DNA of 35,711 nt from Fusobacterium sp. (GCA_023662905.1 JAMPIJ010000012.1:1-35711); one strand, 5' to 3'; counted from the stretch's first letter, positions 21,670-31,235 are shown. A program made the numbers and translations. Notes: generated by a model not told the origin, from the sequence alone.

Positions 21670-23379
21670 ATGGGAATTGACAAAGTTGAATTAAAACGTG
21701 ATGCAATTGCGCTAAACAATCAAAAATATGGTTTAAATGCAGACGGTACAAGACCTACAGAAGAATTCTTTACCGGAACAAATATGGCCTTTATGGGCGC
21801 AGGTGCAGCAATGCCAGTATGGCAACATAAAGGTAAAATCGGGGAAGCTTGGAAAAACCGTTCTTGGCAAAACTTTGGCAATGCTTATAAAACAGGTGCA
21901 AACAACGCTTGGACGACTTTTAGACACCCGATGAATTATTTTGACGTAGAATTCGTCAACAGCAAAGTTGCCAAAATGGAAAGTCTTATTTCATCTAATA
22001 CACCAACAATGCCTAAAAAAGCTAAATTTGACGCGGCAACACAAGAGTTGTTCAAAAAACTTTGTGAAGCTAAAAATCCTGAAGAATTTAACAAACTTAT
22101 AGGCAAAAAAGGTTCTGACACTTACAAACAATATAAAAAATTACTCAAACACTTACCAACAGAAGAAGCTAATAAATTAAAAAATGTCGCAAAATATAAC
22201 GAATTATACGGCGAATTATTAAAGGATTACAAAACAGCACAAAAGCAAATGCAATCAGGCAAACTTGGCAAAGGCAGACTTGATGCGTTGCACAGACGTT
22301 TTGCACAAGCAAGACAAGCTGAAAACAAATATATTACTGCTGCCCAAAAAGGTAAAGCCGGTGCAAAAGCAGTAGCTAAAACAGGCGCAAGAATGTCAAA
22401 AGGCGTTAAAAATGCAATGGCTGCTTCAAAAACACTTCGTAAGTTTACAAGAGGTGCAGGCAAAGCAGGCGGCTGGCTTGCTGCAGGTTTGAGTATCGTC
22501 GGCGCTGCTTTAGATATCGGCACAGCCGTAGCGGCATCACCAAAAGGCGAAGGCTTGAAAAACGGACTTAGACAAGCAGGCAAATCAGCTGTTAGGGTTG
22601 GCGCTGAACTTGGCGGCGCGGCTATCGGTCAATGGGCAGGTGCAGCTATAGGACAGGTATTAATCCCAATCCCTGGAGTCGGTGCAGCTATCGGCGGTAT
22701 CGTAGGTTCATTCGTCGGTATGTGGGCTGGTTCAAAACTCGCCGACAATATTCCTTATACAGAAAAAACAGTCGCTGAAGAAATTGAAGAAAAACAATTA
22801 GAAGAAGAAAACAAACAAGCTTGTCAGGCAATCGAAGACGACGACTTAGAATCAGTTTATAATTATTCAAGCCAATTCAAAGAACAAGTGGTTGACGAAC
22901 AAGGCAACGCTGTCGTCGACGAAAACGGAATCCCTGTTGTACAAATTGCTAAAGTTTACGACGACGAAAAACAACAAAAAGAATTTGAAAAACGTGTTGC
23001 AAGTTTAGACAACTATGTTGAAACAGAAGTCACTAAACAACAACGCGCTGAAGAACTCAAACAAGAAGCTGAACTTGAACGTCAACAACAGCAATACTAT
23101 GCACAAAGCGGTTCATACGGTTACACTCCGTCTTTCGGCACAGGTACAGGCTACTTCGGTACAACAATTCCATCATACAACTTCGGTTCTACAACCAACA
23201 AAGGTTACTATGACTTCGGTACCGGCGCTCCTGCCACAGGTTCTACATATAGCTGGCAAAATCCGGCTTGGCAAAACAGCTTAGGTCAAAGATTTGACAG
23301 CCAAGACTTCTATTCATTCAATCCGAGCAACTACTCAATGCCTTGGATGTTCCAACAAAACAAAGGTTACGCGGCATAG
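21670..23379 (+). CDS. Glycine-zipper protein with Tyr/Gly/Gln-rich tail
   Basis: A 569-aa protein I cannot assign. Residues 1-250 are basic and helical. Residues about 262-360 form a long Gly/Ala-rich hydrophobic region with GxxxG spacing (GGWLAAGLSIVGAALDIG; GGAAIGQWAGAAIGQVL; GVGAAIGGIVGSFVGMWAG), typical of membrane-inserting glycine zippers. An acidic Glu/Gln coiled-coil stretch follows (about 370-480). The tail is low-complexity Tyr/Gly/Ser/Thr-rich (SGSYGYTPSFGTGTGYFG). There is no signal peptide. The ribosome binding site is weak (GGGAT). It is transcribed divergently from the 456-aa gene. A pore-forming, phage-like or surface role is possible. Confidence 0.8.
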   Translation: MGIDKVELKRDAIALNNQKYGLNADGTRPTEEFFTGTNMAFMGAGAAMPVWQHKGKIGEAWKNRSWQNFGNAYKTGANNAWTTFRHPMNYFDVEFVNSKVAKMESLISSNTPTMPKKAKFDAATQELFKKLCEAKNPEEFNKLIGKKGSDTYKQYKKLLKHLPTEEANKLKNVAKYNELYGELLKDYKTAQKQMQSGKLGKGRLDALHRRFAQARQAENKYITAAQKGKAGAKAVAKTGARMSKGVKNAMAASKTLRKFTRGAGKAGGWLAAGLSIVGAALDIGTAVAASPKGEGLKNGLRQAGKSAVRVGAELGGAAIGQWAGAAIGQVLIPIPGVGAAIGGIVGSFVGMWAGSKLADNIPYTEKTVAEEIEEKQLEEENKQACQAIEDDDLESVYNYSSQFKEQVVDEQGNAVVDENGIPVVQIAKVYDDEKQQKEFEKRVASLDNYVETEVTKQQRAEELKQEAELERQQQQYYAQSGSYGYTPSFGTGTGYFGTTIPSYNFGSTTNKGYYDFGTGAPATGSTYSWQNPAWQNSLGQRFDSQDFYSFNPSNYSMPWMFQQNKGYAA

Positions 23380-23401
23380 GTCGCAAAACTGGTAAAAAGG
23401 T

Positions 23402-25777
23402 TTAACTACTTAGGAAATCATTGTAAATTCTAAAACTCGTTACATTTTTAAGTAACGGATAATTCTCGAACATTTGTGTGGAAACAAATGTGATGGCTTC
23501 ATTCCTCGCAATTTCTAAAATCTTGGCATCTCTCACAATATCTGAAATTATTAAATCAGGGATGCCACTTTGCCTTGTACCGAGAAACTCCCCAGGGCCT
23601 CTCAGTTCAAGGTCTTTTTCTGCGATTACGAACCCGTCGTTTGTTTCCGTCATGATGTTAAGCCGCGCACGTGTTTCTTGGCTGTTTGTGTTTGAGAAAA
23701 GTATGCAGTAGGATTGCAGGTCGCTACGACCAACACGTCCGCGAAGCTGGTGAAGCTGTGAAAGTCCGAAACGTTCAGCGTTTTCGATTAGGATTACTGT
23801 TGCGTTCGGAACATCCACGCCGACTTCCACAACGGTTGTACAGACGAGAATATCATATTTTTTCGCTTTGAAATCCGCCATAACCTGCTCTTTTTCGGCG
23901 TTTTTGAGTTTGCCGTGGAGAAGTCCTATGCGCAAATCCGGAAAAACTTCCGCCTGCAAACGCTCTGCCTCGATTGTCGCGGCTTTTGCGGAAAGAGTTT
24001 CGCTCTCTTCGATTAGCGGATAGACGATATAAGCCTGACGACCGGCTTCGATTTCTTCGCGAATAAGCTTGTAGGTAAGTTTGTGTGACGAAACAAGGCT
24101 GGTTTTGATTGGCTTGCGGCCTTTTGGAAGTTCATCGATGATTGTCAAATCAAGGTCGCCGTGAACTGTGAGCGCAAGGGTTCTCGGAATAGGCGTTGCA
24201 GTCATTGTTAAAACCTGCGGGTTCTGAGATTTGCGCTTCAAAATATTACGCTGTTTAACCCCAAAACGGTGCTGTTCATCGACAACGATTGCGCCGAGGT
24301 TTGCAAACTCCACATTTTCCTGAATAAGTGCGTGGGTTCCAACTGCGATATGGGTTTGGCCGTTGCGCAAATCGGTTTCAAACTGCGTGCGAACCTTTTT
24401 ACCGTGGCTTCCGAGGAACAGCCCCACATTAATCCCCATCGGCGTAAGCCAGTTAACAAGGTTGTTATAGTGCTGCTGCGCAAGGATTTCGGTTGGTGCC
24501 ATAATCGCGCCCTGATAATTATTCTCGACGCCCGCAAGAAGCATAATCGTCGCGACAACAGTCTTTCCGCTTCCGACATCCCCTTGAAGAAGCCGCGCCA
24601 TAGGCTTGTCACTGTTAAGGTCGTTGAGGATTTCATTGACCGCTTTTTTCTGGCCGCCTGTGAGTTCAAACGGCAGGCTTTTTATAAACTTCTGTACAAG
24701 CCCGTCAGAATCAACTTTCAGTGCAGGGCAGGTGTTGTTTGCAAGATTATCCTGGCGCGCTTTCGCAAGCCGCAACTGGATTAAAAACAATTCTTCAAAC
24801 ACAAGCGAAAAGCGCGCCTGTTCAAGTGTTTCCATGGTTTCGGGAAAATGAATTTGTTTAACAGACACTTTTTTCGATAAAATCCCGTGTTTTTCGCGGA
24901 TGTAATCGGGCAGGACGTCCATGATATAATCGTTATACATTTCAATAGCGTTGAAAATCGCACGGCGAAGCGTCTTGATATTCAGCCCCTCACAAACCGC
25001 GTAAATCGGAACTATTCGGCCAAGATTAAGGTTGCTGCCTTCCATAAATTCACCCGTCATAATCGAATACGACGGCTTGTCGATTGTAAGTTGGCCCGAA
25101 TAATTGTTGCGTTTCACAATGCCGGACACCATAATTCCGGCGTTGACAGGGAATTGCGCCTTAATTCTTTCCTGCATAACGCGTGTTGCTTTTGCCTGAA
25201 AGAACGACAACTCCAGACTTCCGCTCTCGTCCTGAATTTTCACCCGCACAACCGAAAGATTGTTTTTCGTATTGAACGCGGAAACTGATTTTACATAGCC
25301 GAAAACCGTTGTGCTTTCGCCCTCTTTGAGTTTTTTAATCAGGGTTCTGGAGGAATAATCGATATGTTTTCGCGGAAAATACGTAATCAAATCCTGCGCG
25401 GTGTAAATCCCGAGTTTGTTCATATAATAAGCGATTTTCGGGCCAACGCCTTTGACGTACGTAACATCAACCTTATCAGGCGCCTCAAGCCTTTTTTCCT
25501 CTGTAACGGCTTCCTCTTTTTCCTCAGCAAGCGTTAATTTTATAACTTTTACAAGCCGCTCGATGGCCTTGCGGCGGTCGTTTACGTCAAAACAACGGTA
25601 CCCGTCGAAAGTTTCCATAATCACGCCCCAGCGCGGATTTTTGCCCGAAGTCTTATAAATTTTGCGCGCCTCACTCTTGATAAACTGCGAGAAAGTCTGG
25701 CTTTGGCCCCGAATATCAATGTATCGGTGCTTAACTTCAACCTCTATTGCCTTTTTGATTTTCTCTAAGTTCTCCAC
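23402..25777 (-). CDS. recG: ATP-dependent DNA helicase RecG
   Basis: A 791-aa branched-DNA helicase that reverses stalled forks and processes recombination intermediates. A roughly 105-residue N-terminal extension precedes the usual start of the wedge domain (VKGVGPKIAYYMNKLGI). This makes it longer than the roughly 690-aa E. coli enzyme and recalls cyanobacterial RecG. The helicase core is intact: GDVGSGKT Walker A, DEQHRFGVKQR, TATPIPRTLAL, LHGKL and QLRGRVGRSD. The start is a GTG at 25777 with AGGG six bases upstream. It follows the adenylate cyclase gene by eight bases, so the two are probably co-transcribed. Confidence 0.97.
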   Translation of the reverse strand: MENLEKIKKAIEVEVKHRYIDIRGQSQTFSQFIKSEARKIYKTSGKNPRWGVIMETFDGYRCFDVNDRRKAIERLVKVIKLTLAEEKEEAVTEEKRLEAPDKVDVTYVKGVGPKIAYYMNKLGIYTAQDLITYFPRKHIDYSSRTLIKKLKEGESTTVFGYVKSVSAFNTKNNLSVVRVKIQDESGSLELSFFQAKATRVMQERIKAQFPVNAGIMVSGIVKRNNYSGQLTIDKPSYSIMTGEFMEGSNLNLGRIVPIYAVCEGLNIKTLRRAIFNAIEMYNDYIMDVLPDYIREKHGILSKKVSVKQIHFPETMETLEQARFSLVFEELFLIQLRLAKARQDNLANNTCPALKVDSDGLVQKFIKSLPFELTGGQKKAVNEILNDLNSDKPMARLLQGDVGSGKTVVATIMLLAGVENNYQGAIMAPTEILAQQHYNNLVNWLTPMGINVGLFLGSHGKKVRTQFETDLRNGQTHIAVGTHALIQENVEFANLGAIVVDEQHRFGVKQRNILKRKSQNPQVLTMTATPIPRTLALTVHGDLDLTIIDELPKGRKPIKTSLVSSHKLTYKLIREEIEAGRQAYIVYPLIEESETLSAKAATIEAERLQAEVFPDLRIGLLHGKLKNAEKEQVMADFKAKKYDILVCTTVVEVGVDVPNATVILIENAERFGLSQLHQLRGRVGRSDLQSYCILFSNTNSQETRARLNIMTETNDGFVIAEKDLELRGPGEFLGTRQSGIPDLIISDIVRDAKILEIARNEAITFVSTQMFENYPLLKNVTSFRIYNDFLSS

Positions 25778-25785
25778 CGCGCACC

Positions 25786-27777
25786 CTAGTTGTTTTTATC
25801 GTCATTAATCCCTGAATTTACGCGCAAAATCTCGTAAATATCCATTTTCTTTTGTTTGCCACGAATTGTAACCCCGCCGATTTTAATAACGTCAACACGG
25901 TTTTTCACAAACTCATAAGTCGTTGAACCGATGAGGAAATTCGTTTTATAAACCTTATTATAACTTTCGATACGGCTTGCGATGTTAACTGTATCGCCGA
26001 TAACCGTGTATTCAAGACGTTTTTCAGATCCGATGTTGCCCACGAAAACTTCGCCTGTGTTAATTCCGATACCGATTTCGATATCCGGTTTGTTTTCGTC
26101 CATCCACTTATAACGCAGTTTACGCACGCATTTTAACATCTCGTTTGCGCAAAGAACGGCTTTCATCGGGTGAAGTTCGTCCTCAATCGGATCGCCGAAG
26201 ATTGCCATTACAGCGTCACCGATAAATTTATTGATCACGCCGTTGTATTTTGTGATTATTGGCTCAATCGCAGAAAAATATTCATTGAGGATTACAGAAA
26301 CTTCCTCAGCAGAAAGCTTTTCACTCATTGACGTAAAGCCTCTGATATCAGCGAATAGAACCGTTACAGTCGCTTTTTTACCGCCAAGTCGGATGTCGTC
26401 GATATTTTTCACAACGTTTTGCATAACGTCCTGCGAAAGATAGCGGCCCATCGCGATTTTAACCTTTTCTTTGTTTTTATTTTCAAGAATAAATCTGAAC
26501 GCATAGCCAAAAATCAAAGTGGCGAGGATTACGACAATCGGGGTTATGACATCCGGCGCGATGTCGTGAGTGTAAAGGAAAAGCGCGTTTATTAGTGCGT
26601 AACCGCAAATAATCCCCATCACAACAGAGAGCGAAGCCCCGAACGACAACTGCATTACAAGAACAAACGTGATAACCGAAAGCACTAAGGCCAGAAGAAT
26701 TTCCACGAACAAATGCGGTCTGTGAATGATTTGCCCGTTCACGAAATTATCGTAAATACTTGCCTGAATATCAACTCCGGGGTGATTTATACCAACAGGC
26801 GTCATGCCGGAATCCTCAAGTCCGACGACATCCCCGCGTGCATTCATCCCGAAAAATACAGTTTTACCCTTAAACTCTGACGGCGCAATCACCGGTTTTT
26901 TGCCCGCTTTAATCGCGTCATAGGATTTAATAATATCTATTGCAGAATATTGTTTGTGCGAATAAATTGTGTTCGGGTGGTATTTATAAAAATGAATATT
27001 GCTTGTAAAATGCGTCCTATCAGTCACAGGAATCACAAGCCCCGTCTTATCCACAACGATTTTATCGTCAAACAGAGTAATTTTATCTGTTTGATTTGCG
27101 AGTAAATAAGTTCTCAGCGCCAGTGACGGGTAAAGTTCGCCGTTAATGTTCACAAGCGAATAAGTCTTGATAAATGTCTTATTCACCCCATGCATTCCGT
27201 TTGCAGAAGAACCGACATTTTTCACAGAGAAAAAGTATTCAGCCGGAAAAACCGCCATTGATTTATAAACACCATCGAGTTTTTTAGTGCGTTTGTCCTC
27301 AATATTTATCTTAAATCTATCGTTAAAATATGCCTCATAAATCGCGCCGTCAACGTCCTCCGGATATTCCTGCATAGTAGGCACGAAAGCCGCAACAAGT
27401 TTATCTGAAAGTCTTGCCGCCGCGCCGTAAAACTTTCTATCAGATTCAGGGTTTTGCAAATCACTGCCTTTAACCACCGTATCAAGTGCAATCACGTCAA
27501 TGTCTGTGTATTCAGAAAAATAATTCAAAATCTTAGCGTACATTTCGCGCTTCCACGGCCAGCGAACAGCGTCAATAGACTTGTCGTCAATCGCAACAAT
27601 CACAGTCTGCGCATTTCCGTTTGTAGTCGCCGAAAACGCCTTAATCATAAAGTTATAAATATTCGGGAATAAAAATGTGTACGATATAAACCATACAATA
27701 AAAAATATAATTAAATAAACAAGTGACGAATATAAATAAAACGCCCCCGTTTTAAATTTCTGCGCAAATTTTTTCAT
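25786..27777 (-). CDS. CHASE2-domain adenylate/guanylate cyclase
   Basis: A 663-aa membrane receptor cyclase that makes a cyclic nucleotide, probably cAMP. One N-terminal membrane helix (about 15-37) is followed by an extracytoplasmic CHASE2 sensor (about 55-345, starting TVIVAIDDKSID), three membrane helices (about 350-430) and a class III cyclase domain (about 470-650). The cyclase has both metal-binding aspartates (FADIRGF; GDAVMAIFGD) and the EKRLEYTVIGDTVNIASR segment. AGGGAG lies five bases before the ATG at 27777. It is divergent from the aldolase-like gene and upstream of recG. The ligand is unknown. Confidence 0.93.
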   Translation of the reverse strand: MKKFAQKFKTGAFYLYSSLVYLIIFFIVWFISYTFLFPNIYNFMIKAFSATTNGNAQTVIVAIDDKSIDAVRWPWKREMYAKILNYFSEYTDIDVIALDTVVKGSDLQNPESDRKFYGAAARLSDKLVAAFVPTMQEYPEDVDGAIYEAYFNDRFKINIEDKRTKKLDGVYKSMAVFPAEYFFSVKNVGSSANGMHGVNKTFIKTYSLVNINGELYPSLALRTYLLANQTDKITLFDDKIVVDKTGLVIPVTDRTHFTSNIHFYKYHPNTIYSHKQYSAIDIIKSYDAIKAGKKPVIAPSEFKGKTVFFGMNARGDVVGLEDSGMTPVGINHPGVDIQASIYDNFVNGQIIHRPHLFVEILLALVLSVITFVLVMQLSFGASLSVVMGIICGYALINALFLYTHDIAPDVITPIVVILATLIFGYAFRFILENKNKEKVKIAMGRYLSQDVMQNVVKNIDDIRLGGKKATVTVLFADIRGFTSMSEKLSAEEVSVILNEYFSAIEPIITKYNGVINKFIGDAVMAIFGDPIEDELHPMKAVLCANEMLKCVRKLRYKWMDENKPDIEIGIGINTGEVFVGNIGSEKRLEYTVIGDTVNIASRIESYNKVYKTNFLIGSTTYEFVKNRVDVIKIGGVTIRGKQKKMDIYEILRVNSGINDDKNN

Positions 27778-27803
27778 AGATACTCCCTATATTTATTTAT
27801 GTA

Positions 27804-27812
27804 TGATATAAT
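27804..27812 (+). promoter_or_regulatory. Extended -10 promoter of the aldolase-csaB pair
   Basis: TGA directly before a perfect TATAAT (27807-27812) gives an extended -10 element, which can act without a -35. Transcription would start near 27819. Confidence 0.55.
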
Positions 27813-27836
27813 AAATTAAGAAAAAAGGGTAGAGGT

Positions 27837-28460
27837 ATGGAAAAATATATTTATAACGACACATTAATTGAAATAATGAAAGCACAAAAGATTTTCCCAG
27901 TATTGCGCGGAAAAGACAAAAACAAAATGATTGACACTGCACGAGCGCTTGCAAAAGCCGGCATTGAACTCGTTGAAATCAACGTTGATGCACCGGAAAT
28001 CTTCGAAGCAATCGAAGAAGTTTCAAGCGAAATCACAGTTTGCGCAGGCGGAATTATCACATCACTTCAAGCTGAAACCGCGTTTCAGGCAGGTGCAAAA
28101 GTCTTTTCATCACCAATTTTCCAAACAAACCTGCTAAAAATTTCCAAAAGCAGAAAAATTCCTTACATCGCAGGCACAACAACGGCAAACGAAGCTTACA
28201 CCGCGTGGAAATCAAGAATTCCATTGATTAAATTGTACCCTATAACCGCGATGGGCGGCACAATGTACCTTGAAGATATCTTAAGACCAATGCCGTTCTT
28301 GAACATTATGCCGGTCGGCAACGTAAAACTTTCACAGGTGAAAGACTACATCAACGCAGGTGCAATTTCAGTTGGCGTCGGCCGTGATATTTACGAAGCC
28401 TACACACCTGATCAAATCACAGCAAGAATGCATAATTTTATGAAAGACTTGAACGGTTAA
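27837..28460 (+). CDS. KDPG/KHG aldolase-like protein
   Basis: A 207-aa class I aldolase-like TIM barrel. The family enzyme splits 2-keto-3-deoxy-6-phosphogluconate into pyruvate and glyceraldehyde 3-phosphate. Key residues are in place: the Arg of VLRG, the Glu of LVEINV, and the Schiff-base lysine in IKLYPI. The usual GAGT glycine loop reads CAGG, so substrate preference may differ. The start has AAGGG seven bases upstream. It is followed four bases later by the csaB-like gene and is probably co-transcribed. No edd or other Entner-Doudoroff gene is nearby, so a role in sugar-acid or pyruvate supply is an inference. Confidence 0.85.
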   Translation: MEKYIYNDTLIEIMKAQKIFPVLRGKDKNKMIDTARALAKAGIELVEINVDAPEIFEAIEEVSSEITVCAGGIITSLQAETAFQAGAKVFSSPIFQTNLLKISKSRKIPYIAGTTTANEAYTAWKSRIPLIKLYPITAMGGTMYLEDILRPMPFLNIMPVGNVKLSQVKDYINAGAISVGVGRDIYEAYTPDQITARMHNFMKDLNG

Positions 28461-28464
28461 GATT

Positions 28465-29391
28465 ATGGCTAAAAAGGTCGCGATTTCTGGTTACTACGGG
28501 TTCAAAAACTTTGGCGACGAACTTATTTTGTCAATTTTGACAGAAAAATTAAAAGATCATGATGTCACTGTTTTTTCCGTAAACCCTGAGTTTACCGCGC
28601 AAACCTACGGAGTCAAAACCGCACGAACTTTTAACCCGATTGACGTTATAAAAACAATCGCGGCAACTGACGTTCTAATTTCCGGCGGCGGAAGCCTTTT
28701 TCAAGACGCAACAAGCGTTAAAAGCGTGATTTACTACTCTTTTGTCCTAGGACTCGCACAGATTTTAGGCAAAAAAACAATAATTTTCGCACAAGGTGTC
28801 GGCCCACTCTACCACCCGCTTTCACGCTTTTTAGTAAAACACCTTTTTAAACGCTGTGACGCAGTTTCCGTCCGCGATGAAAAAAGCCTTAACCTTTTGC
28901 AAGGTTGGGGAATAAATGCCAAACTCGTGGAAGATCCTGCATACTCACTCACCATACCGCAGGCCGGAAAAGAACCAACAACAGGCGTTCAACTGCGCCA
29001 ATTCGACGGTGTAGACGAAAAGTTTCTAACAAATCTCGCAGGCGCAATTCAAGGCAAGCCAAAAATCTTTTCGCTCCAAAAATCCCTTGACCTTGAGGTT
29101 TGCAAGGAATTTGCGAAAAAAACAAACGGCGAAATCGTCGAAGAAAAACTTATCGAAGAACTCAGCCGTGTAGAAATTTTAGTTTCAATGCGGTTTCACG
29201 CGCTAATTGTAGCGCTCAAAGCCGGCGTTAAATGTGCCGTCATAAACTACGACCCGAAAGTCAAAACTTTAGCCGAAAAATACTCACTTCCGCTGATAGA
29301 GTTCACGGACAGCACCGATGTAATCGCTGAAAAAATTAAAAAAGCCCGAACCGCTGAGGTTCAGGCTTGTGAATTACATCTTGATATTTAG
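28465..29391 (+). CDS. csaB: CsaB-like polysaccharide pyruvyl transferase
   Basis: A 308-aa protein of the polysaccharide pyruvyl transferase family. It transfers pyruvate from phosphoenolpyruvate to a cell-wall sugar, which in many bacteria creates the attachment site for SLH-domain surface proteins. It starts with VAISGYYGFKNFGDEL and has LISGGGSLFQD, GQGVGP-like FAQGVGPL, VSVRDEKS and SMRFHALIVALKAG, all family landmarks. It lacks a clear ribosome binding site four bases after the aldolase-like stop, so translation is probably coupled. Its last 18 bases overlap the convergent LysM gene, and its 3' codons contain that gene's terminator. Confidence 0.9.
   Translation: MAKKVAISGYYGFKNFGDELILSILTEKLKDHDVTVFSVNPEFTAQTYGVKTARTFNPIDVIKTIAATDVLISGGGSLFQDATSVKSVIYYSFVLGLAQILGKKTIIFAQGVGPLYHPLSRFLVKHLFKRCDAVSVRDEKSLNLLQGWGINAKLVEDPAYSLTIPQAGKEPTTGVQLRQFDGVDEKFLTNLAGAIQGKPKIFSLQKSLDLEVCKEFAKKTNGEIVEEKLIEELSRVEILVSMRFHALIVALKAGVKCAVINYDPKVKTLAEKYSLPLIEFTDSTDVIAEKIKKARTAEVQACELHLDI
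29338..29367 (-). terminator. Terminator of the LysM gene inside csaB coding sequence
   Basis: On the minus strand AGCCTGAACC / GGTTCGGGCT (one G-U pair) with a 5-base loop is followed by six T. On the plus strand the same bases encode the last residues of the CsaB-like protein. Confidence 0.75.
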
Positions 29392-30804
29392 TGTATCGTT
29401 TGGATAAATGAGAACTGTATAATTGTCCTTTTCGAAATGTAACGTGTTGTCTTTTATGATTTTGTAAGTGCGTTCCAAAACTTCCGCGTCAGTTGGGATT
29501 TCGCCACCTTTTTCCTTGATTAACTCTGCTTTTGCAATGTTCCAACAGTTGTCGCCCTTTTTAACGATATATTTGCCGGTTTCAGCATCGCGCGGAATTT
29601 CGCTTACGACTTTTTGTTCGATTTCATCTATTGGAGTAACTGTCTTTTCGACTTTTGCAGAATCAACGGGAACCAACCCTGGTTTAATAACTTCACCACT
29701 CGGGGTAGTTGGGGCAGCTTTCTTAGATTTTGCGAGGTATGCGATACCTGCGCCGATTGCACCAAGCGCGAGTGCAGCGAGCGCGAATTTTCCTTTTTTG
29801 CCGAGTTTGAAACCTTTACCTTTAGGAGCTTTTGGCGGTTTATTAGTTGGAGGCTCAACCGGTGACTTAGGTGGTTTGTTAACCGGCGGTTCAGAAACCG
29901 GTGGTTTTTCAATTGGCGGCTCTGCAACCGGAGGTTTCGGCGGATTATTAACAGGTGTTTTTTCAACTGTAGCTTCAGAAACTACCGGTTTTTCTCCGAA
30001 TAATTCTTCATAAACTTTTTGCATTTCTGCGTGTTGTTTATTACGAGCGATGGCTTCTTCGGCCAAACGGTCTGCGTGGGCAACATTCGAAACAGGTTTT
30101 GTATAAGTGCCGCCGTGTTCCTCTGCATATTTTGCCCAAGTCATACCCTTTGATGAAGTCGGTTGTGCTGTGCCAAGCTGTGTGTTTGATGGGTGTTTGC
30201 CATTTCCGTAGCCGAAAAGCTTATCATAAGCAGTCTGAATTTCTGCGTGTTGTGCAGCTTGTTGCGTTGTAGCTTTTTCAAACGCGTGCATTCTAGCATT
30301 GTATGTACTTTTTAAGCTGCCGGTAAATTTTTTACCATATTCTTTTTCTAATGCTTTCAAATCTTCTGCGGATTCGGCGTTGAGCATAGCCTGTCTGAAA
30401 TTTTCTTTATTTTCAAGTTTGATTTGACGTTCTTTAGCGATTTCTGCACGACGCGCTTTTTTACTGTCTTCTACTGGCGCTTGCGGTGCTTCTGCAACCG
30501 GTGCTTGTGGAGCTTTTGCAGCTTTTTTCAAATCGTATTCCATTTTTTCAAAGGCTTTTCTTTGTTTTGGAGTACCGTTTGTTTGAATCAAATCTCTAAT
30601 CGCGTCTAAATCACCTTGATTTTTACAATTTTGTAACGCCCATTTCAAAAAATCTTGTGTTTCAGCAGCGGTTCTTTTTGCGGCATTTGCCTGACGACGG
30701 CCGGCTTTCATAATATCATTTAAAGTCTTTTTCTTAGGTGCTGGTGCGCCTGATTTGCGCGCATAAGTTTGTGTTCCTCTTTTTTCCTCAATTCTGTTTA
30801 CCAT
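29374..30804 (-). CDS. LysM-domain protein with proline-rich linker and membrane helix
   Basis: A 476-aa protein. The N-terminal half (1-280) is charged, helical and partly repetitive (two HAExQxxYxxLFG units, near residues 187 and 259). A proline-rich segment follows (about 283-330, repeated EPPxxKPP), then one Gly/Ala-rich membrane helix (about 333-352, GKFALAALALGAIGAGIAYL), then a C-terminal LysM domain (about 405-476, YIVKKGDNCWNIAK...DTLNIKM) that binds peptidoglycan. The order predicts a large cytoplasmic N-terminal part and a LysM domain facing the wall. The ATG at 30804 has AGGGA upstream. It is convergent with csaB, overlapping by 18 bases. Confidence 0.85.
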   Translation of the reverse strand: MVNRIEEKRGTQTYARKSGAPAPKKKTLNDIMKAGRRQANAAKRTAAETQDFLKWALQNCKNQGDLDAIRDLIQTNGTPKQRKAFEKMEYDLKKAAKAPQAPVAEAPQAPVEDSKKARRAEIAKERQIKLENKENFRQAMLNAESAEDLKALEKEYGKKFTGSLKSTYNARMHAFEKATTQQAAQHAEIQTAYDKLFGYGNGKHPSNTQLGTAQPTSSKGMTWAKYAEEHGGTYTKPVSNVAHADRLAEEAIARNKQHAEMQKVYEELFGEKPVVSEATVEKTPVNNPPKPPVAEPPIEKPPVSEPPVNKPPKSPVEPPTNKPPKAPKGKGFKLGKKGKFALAALALGAIGAGIAYLAKSKKAAPTTPSGEVIKPGLVPVDSAKVEKTVTPIDEIEQKVVSEIPRDAETGKYIVKKGDNCWNIAKAELIKEKGGEIPTDAEVLERTYKIIKDNTLHFEKDNYTVLIYPNDTLNIKM

Positions 30805-30935
30805 AATAATATCCCTTGTTTTCCTCTTTGTAACATCCCCAGTTAATTAAAATCGATTTCTCATTCCCAGTACATTTAAAAAGATTTTCATCGTGGCAAA
30901 AATGCTAAATTTTTGGCCAATATTTACAATTCTTA

Positions 30936-30966
30936 ATAGTTAATAGCTATTAAATCATAGTTAATA
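30936..30966 (+). promoter_or_regulatory. Direct repeats, candidate operator of Xre regulator 3
   Basis: ATAGTTAATA occurs at 30936-30945 and 30957-30966, 21 bp apart (two helical turns). The first lies in a 14-bp palindrome TTAATAG / CTATTAA (30940-30953). TAGTTAATAG recurs at 31318-31327, upstream of the S1-domain gene. Confidence 0.5.
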
Positions 30967-31010
30967 ACCGTTAGATGTTATGTAGCACAAGGGTTAAAAT
31001 AGAATTTGTG

Positions 31011-31235
31011 ATGAACAAAAATTACGACTTAGAAAAGAGATTTGGGGCGAAACTTGCTTATGTGCGGAAGTCAAAAAAACTTTCGCAAATGAAGCTTGCT
31101 GAAATTGTGGATATGAACTTCAACTACATCGGCCAAATCGAACGCGGCGAAGCCAACGTCACAATAAAGACAATGAAAACCCTCGCTAACGCGCTTGACG
31201 TCGAAGTCGGAGATTTATTTGAGTTTTATTTTTAA
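31011..31235 (+). CDS. Xre-family HTH regulator 3
   Basis: A 74-aa single-domain Cro/CI-type DNA-binding protein. The helix-turn-helix lies around LSQMKLAEIVDMNFNYIGQIE, followed by NVTIKTMKTLANALDVEVGD. It is more distant from regulators 1 and 2 than they are from each other. The ATG at 31011 has no ribosome binding site. TAGAAT (31000-31005) five bases upstream suggests a leaderless or near-leaderless mRNA. Direct repeats upstream suggest autoregulation, and the S1-domain gene downstream carries the same decamer in its promoter region. Confidence 0.82.
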   Translation: MNKNYDLEKRFGAKLAYVRKSKKLSQMKLAEIVDMNFNYIGQIERGEANVTIKTMKTLANALDVEVGDLFEFYF

